32,250 bases of DNA from Syntrophobacteraceae bacterium (GTDB lineage: Bacteria > Desulfobacterota > Syntrophobacteria > Syntrophobacterales > Syntrophobacteraceae): contig JALOOX010000042.1 of NCBI GenBank assembly GCA_025454175.1, forward strand, positions 1 to 32,250, read 5' to 3'. Position 1 is the stretch's first letter; every line of letters starts with the position of its first letter. Shown in pieces: positions 29,797 to 32,250 of the stretch. A program made the position numbers and the translations under genes. Under the pieces are notes generated by a model. It saw only the letters and a program-made list of their open reading frames with translations, was not told the DNA's origin and ran no database searches.

Positions 29797-32250
29797 TCAG
29801 ATGTCCCGCACCACCTTCCTGAGGTAGATCACCGCGGGCTTGGTGTTCAGATACCCCATGATCTGGTAGGCCCTGGGATCGTCCACGAGCCTCCGGACCC
29901 GGCTCTCCCGGTCCATGAGGCTTCCGAACACCAACGCCCCCGTCGGACAGGTCTGAACGCAGGCCGGCACCACCTCCCCGTCCCGGATGGACCGCTGCTC
30001 GTTCTTGGCCCAGCCGTGAGCCTCCTTGATGCGCTGAACGCAGAACGAGCATTTCTCCATGACCCCCTTGGAACGGACGGTCACGTTGGGGTTCAGCTGC
30101 AGCTGCAGGGGCTCGGGCCACTCGTACGTGAACCAGTTGAACCGGCGGACCTTGTAAGGGCAGTTCTGGGAGCAGAAGCGCGTTCCGATGCAGCGGTTGT
30201 AGATCTGGGTGTTCATGCCCTCCTTGTTGTGGTGGGGGGCAAATACCGGGCAGACCGATTCACAGGGGGCGTTGTCGCAGTGCTGGCACATGAGCGGCAG
30301 GAAGGTCACCCGGGTGAGATCGTCGGGATCCAGGTAGCGCTCCACGCTGAGCCAGGCCATCTCGCGTCCCTGCCGAATCCGCTCCTCGCCCACGATGCCG
30401 ACGCTGTTCTCGGCATAGCAGGCCACCGCACAGGCTCCGCACCCGATGCAGCGGTCCAGGTCCACCACCATGGCCCACCGGTACTGGTCATGGTCGTGGG
30501 GCGGGTAGAAGTCGCGTTTGGGATCGTAGCCCTCTGGAAGGGGCAGCGTCAGGGGAAAGTCCCACATGGTGAGCCCGGCCGGTCGAGGCTTTTTCAAGTC
30601 CTCGAGATGCTTCGCGGAAACCGAAAGGACAATCTTCCGGTCGTAGGGGATCCTTGCGCCGTCGGTCCTGGCCAGTCGATCCACATGCCCCGTCGGCTTC
30701 AAGTCGGCTCCCGAAACCAGGTGCAGCGGCCCCCCGCTGGCCGGATCGGTTCCGCCGGGAAGCACGAGGAACGGATTCACCCCCTGATCCCTGGCGTAGC
30801 GGCCGTACGCCGAATGCCCCTGGCCGATGCTCATCACCAGCACGCCGGGCTTGACGCCGGGAGCATCGTAAACCGGCGCCTCGATTCCGGCCTTCCCCAC
30901 GGTGATGCGCACCCGCTCCCCTTCCTTGAGACCTTCCGCCCTCAGGGTTTCGGGATTCATCAGAACGGGAGTCTGCCAGGCCACCCGGGTGAGGGGATCG
31001 GGAACCTCGCACAGCCACGGACGATTGGCTCCGCGCCCGTCAAAAAACCGTATGGAGGGTGCCGCTATGAAGGTGAAGCCTTTGCGGTCGGCCTCCGGGA
31101 CTTCCCTCAAGGACTTCAAAAGGGAAGGGTCCGGCTGGAGATCAAGGATTGCCGGCTTCGAAGCTGTTTGGCCCGCCCGAGCCCCTTCGAAAATGCCGCC
31201 GCGCTGGAGGGTGTGGAGCCAGTGCATCTCATCCCTGACCGTTGCGTCGGAAAGGAGCCGCGAGACCAGGAAAGCCTTGGCATCGCCCTCGGTCAATTCC
31301 TTGCCGCCCGCGGCCGCGGCCAGGACATCGCCCACGTGGGGAGCCTCGGTCAACTTCCCCATGGCCGGCTGCAGAGTCGAAACGATGCCATGCTTTCCGG
31401 CATACTCACCCCAGCTTTCAAGGGGCAACCGAACAGGAACCACCAGGTCCGCCAGCTCGCTGGCTTCATCCATGAAACTGCTGAAGGCCACCACGAAAGT
31501 GGACGGGTTTTGGAGCACCGATTCGATGACATCGGCCCGGGGGATGGCCTGGACGGGATTGACGTTGTTCAGCAGCAGTACATCCGCCGGCTTGCTCTCC
31601 AATGATTCGAGGAATTCCATCACCTCGGACCTCGGAGAAGCCAGCTCGACCCGGTGCCGATGTTTAAAGTCGATCCGGGTCAACGCCGGATCCAGAAGCC
31701 GGTTCAGGCAGTTGACGGCCATGTCGGCCCGGGCGCCGGCAGGGCCGGAAGCCGCGGCACCGGTGCCGAGGACCAGCGGTCGCTCGGCATGGAGTAAAGC
31801 TTGAACAAGCTTTTCGTAATCCGACCTCGAAACGCCGCTCCGCTCCGCCACAACCTCCCGGGTGAAGGGAGCCGAAACCGCCTCCAGCTCCTGAAGCAAT
31901 GTCCTGGGAAGCCCCGCGCTGCGGCCCGCTCGCAGACCCTCCAGGATCAGGCCCAGGGCCAGAGCCGCTTCGCTCCCCGGATGGCAGGCCAGCCAGCGAT
32001 CGGCATTGGCCCCCGTGAGAGACTGAAACGGCGCGACACTGAAAAAAAGCCCCTGGGGACCGTCCCCATGAATGGCGTGCATGGCCTTGAACCGGCGGGC
32101 ATATTCCACGGGAGACAGCCAGGTTTCCAGGAAATCGGCACCGAAGGAAACCAGAACATCGGCCTCTTCGATCCTGTAGGATGGAAGGCCGCTGATCCCG
32201 AACACCGCCGCGTTGGCCGCCTTGAGGGTCTCATAACCGAACGGCTCGAA
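29797..32250 (-). CDS. actB: ActB, molybdopterin-like plus Fe-S subunit of ACIII (5' end outside window)
   Basis: The frame is open to the window edge, so at least 817 residues are present and the N-terminus is missing. An apparent start at the GTG 32205 is not real: coding continues upstream as FEPFGYETLKAANAA. The first two thirds form the molybdopterin oxidoreductase-like domain (LVSFGADFLETWLSPVEYAR, NPVQAIPRAD, ADLVVPVRLPLESWGEY). The last third is a PsrB-like four-cluster ferredoxin part, with RCIGCGACAVAC (near 30419-30456), CQHCDNAPCESVCP (near 30251-30292), CIGTRFCSQNCPYKVRRFNW (near 30130-30200), and CSFC plus CVQTCPTGAL (near 29940-30055). The motifs match ActB, in which the Mo domain does not bind molybdenum in relatives. 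It heads actCDF-actA and the oxidase genes. Confidence 0.95.
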   Translation of the reverse strand, partial: FEPFGYETLKAANAAVFGISGLPSYRIEEADVLVSFGADFLETWLSPVEYARRFKAMHAIHGDGPQGLFFSVAPFQSLTGANADRWLACHPGSEAALALGLILEGLRAGRSAGLPRTLLQELEAVSAPFTREVVAERSGVSRSDYEKLVQALLHAERPLVLGTGAAASGPAGARADMAVNCLNRLLDPALTRIDFKHRHRVELASPRSEVMEFLESLESKPADVLLLNNVNPVQAIPRADVIESVLQNPSTFVVAFSSFMDEASELADLVVPVRLPLESWGEYAGKHGIVSTLQPAMGKLTEAPHVGDVLAAAAGGKELTEGDAKAFLVSRLLSDATVRDEMHWLHTLQRGGIFEGARAGQTASKPAILDLQPDPSLLKSLREVPEADRKGFTFIAAPSIRFFDGRGANRPWLCEVPDPLTRVAWQTPVLMNPETLRAEGLKEGERVRITVGKAGIEAPVYDAPGVKPGVLVMSIGQGHSAYGRYARDQGVNPFLVLPGGTDPASGGPLHLVSGADLKPTGHVDRLARTDGARIPYDRKIVLSVSAKHLEDLKKPRPAGLTMWDFPLTLPLPEGYDPKRDFYPPHDHDQYRWAMVVDLDRCIGCGACAVACYAENSVGIVGEERIRQGREMAWLSVERYLDPDDLTRVTFLPLMCQHCDNAPCESVCPVFAPHHNKEGMNTQIYNRCIGTRFCSQNCPYKVRRFNWFTYEWPEPLQLQLNPNVTVRSKGVMEKCSFCVQRIKEAHGWAKNEQRSIRDGEVVPACVQTCPTGALVFGSLMDRESRVRRLVDDPRAYQIMGYLNTKPAVIYLRKVVRDI

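Noticed and set aside
28309..31605. Very long plus-strand open frame (about 1,098 codons) opposite actB and actC
   Set aside because: The minus strand carries clear Fe-S and NrfD-like proteins here. The antisense frame is a composition effect in GC-rich codons, with no recognisable domain.

Overview
The window reads as GC-rich chromosome of an anaerobic Desulfobacterota lineage, most like Syntrophobacterales. This is inferred from gene content, not from a database match: NIF-type Fe-S assembly used as housekeeping machinery, an EpsC-type serine acetyltransferase, a long PPi-type phosphofructokinase, a c-di-GMP-I riboswitch on a surface protein, and a quinol-oxidising alternative complex III (ACIII) next to a cbb3-like oxidase. 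No tRNA, rRNA, CRISPR array, phage gene or complete insertion sequence was seen.

Left part (1-8.2 kb). A CBS-domain ClC protein is followed by a minus-strand operon nifU-nifS-cysE-cysK. This joins cysteine synthesis to sulfur mobilisation and Fe-S scaffolding. A glyoxalase-II-like metallo-hydrolase diverges from it across a promoter region with a small palindrome. Next is an orphan NtrC-family regulator whose receiver has lost its phosphoacceptor aspartate. It has a plausible sigma-70 promoter with a dyad over the -35 box.

Centre (8.2-22.1 kb). A c-di-GMP-I riboswitch (minus strand, 10925-11010) precedes a secreted FN3/repeat/PKD/CARDB protein. A perfect 10-bp inverted repeat pairs across its ribosome binding site and start codon, and the gene ends in a strong intrinsic terminator. 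Then come an orphan RND/HlyD-type adaptor, a PPOX-family flavoprotein, PPi-dependent phosphofructokinase, a minus-strand pair (AHL-lactonase-like metallo-hydrolase and FapA/DUF342 protein), a non-coding stretch with a MITE-like element, an unrecognised four-helix membrane protein, and hflK-hflC.

Right part (22.1-32.25 kb). One minus-strand run of ten genes encodes actB (cut by the window edge), actC, actD, actF, actA (pentaheme), ccoN, ccoO (diheme), a CcoS-like small protein, a heme-free CcoP-N-like anchor, a small membrane protein and an ActE-like monoheme cytochrome; counted with actB this is eleven reading frames. Several are overlapping or abutting. The order suggests a co-produced ACIII-cbb3 unit carrying electrons from quinol to O2, with the usual diheme CcoP replaced by separate parts and the ActE-like cytochrome placed at the end of the oxidase genes. 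Two families of short intergenic repeats (TTYCTGG heptads and CGCAAAG-like units) sit inside this operon.
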